Shown here: piece after piece, positions 63,636-64,000 of the stretch
How positions within the stretch are numbered: position 1 is the stretch's first letter
Layout of the letters: the number at the start of each line of letters is the position of its first letter
Assembly (NCBI GenBank): GCA_032622095.1
Contig: CP136062.1
Span: 139,266,351 to 139,330,350, forward strand
Source of the DNA: Siphonodentalium dalli
Taxonomy: Eukaryota > Mollusca > Scaphopoda > Gadilida > Siphonodentaliidae
DNA: 64,000 nucleotides
Direction: 5' to 3'
Made by a program: the position numbers and the translations under genes
The notes under the pieces: model-generated
What the model was told of the DNA's origin: nothing
Seen by the model: only the letters and a program-made list of their open reading frames with translations
Database searches by the model: none

Positions 63636-64000
63636 TATATATCGACTTTCGTTCTCAACTCTTGGGACCTCGAAACGAGGGAAGCGACTGCAAGGGGAGC
63701 TACGGGGAAGACGATTCATGAACCTGGTCTTACCTCGATTAGCAGTCCTGTGAAAGTAATGAATGTGATTGCGAACCATCACAAATACACCTGTTGTGTT
63801 ATGTTACCATGTGGCAACCAAGGCAGTAACGGCCCCATTGTTAATCATCCAGGGTGAAAAATGTTCAAAGTGACATTCGGGATTTTACAATCCTATCAGC
63901 CTATTTAAACACTGCTGTATCCATCAGTTGTACACCAGACTATAAAGAAAGCCGTCAAACGAAAAAATGAACTCGAAAATAAGTCACCTAATTTCGTGAT

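Noticed and set aside
1-64000. tRNA, rRNA or CRISPR-like arrays
   Set aside because: No cloverleaf with a proper B-box pair, no rRNA core, and tandem repeats have no spacer pattern.

Overview
This window is eukaryotic, AT-rich, and dominated by introns and repeats. The protein-level similarities, the many small fold-back transposons and the ~160-bp core-repeat elements (like the pearl/Helentron-associated elements described in bivalves) point to a mollusc or another lophotrochozoan. No operons, CRISPR arrays, RNA genes or complete autonomous transposons were seen.

Two genes are recognisable and lie head to head. On the minus strand, TAPT1 (transmembrane anterior posterior transformation 1, DUF747 family) can be rebuilt as 11 exons from 23689 down to 7565. 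All splice phases agree and the total is 692 codons plus a stop; the first exon is the least certain. On the plus strand, NOP9 (Pumilio-type nucleolar 18S rRNA processing factor) can be rebuilt as 10 exons from 31653 to 58154, 613 codons in continuous phase. Its terminal exon with the stop was not placed. About 8 kb separates the two start codons, and a CACGTG E-box lies just upstream of the NOP9 ATG.

Region by region: 1-7.5 kb is downstream of TAPT1 and consists of transposons, including a hAT-like element and a nested MITE-in-MITE. 7.6-23.7 kb is TAPT1, its introns loaded with TTAA-flanked (piggyBac-like) MITEs, palindromic CAGTAATGCCC MITEs, fold-back elements and a core-repeat element. 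23.7-31.6 kb is intergenic, with tandem arrays, a second core-repeat element and a decayed MULE transposase with a zinc-binding segment. 31.7-41.5 kb is NOP9 intron 1. It holds a long inverted repeat, one arm of which carries a non-autonomous hAT with a clean 8-bp target duplication (the other arm keeps the empty site), a 164-bp satellite with trimer structure, a composite element made of two 453-bp TIR elements, and a 5'-truncated L2/CR1-like LINE. 41.5-58.2 kb is the rest of NOP9, with a 4.3-kb inverted-repeat element in intron 8. 58.2-64 kb contains no recognised gene. From 60 kb onward it is more GC-rich, with a fold-back, a C24 tract and three copies of a hairpin-bearing repeat.

The two genes are conserved housekeeping loci of unrelated function (ER/ciliary membrane protein; ribosome biogenesis). 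The less ordinary content is the way mobile elements are stacked: nested, composite and palindrome-of-palindrome structures that record the order of insertion.
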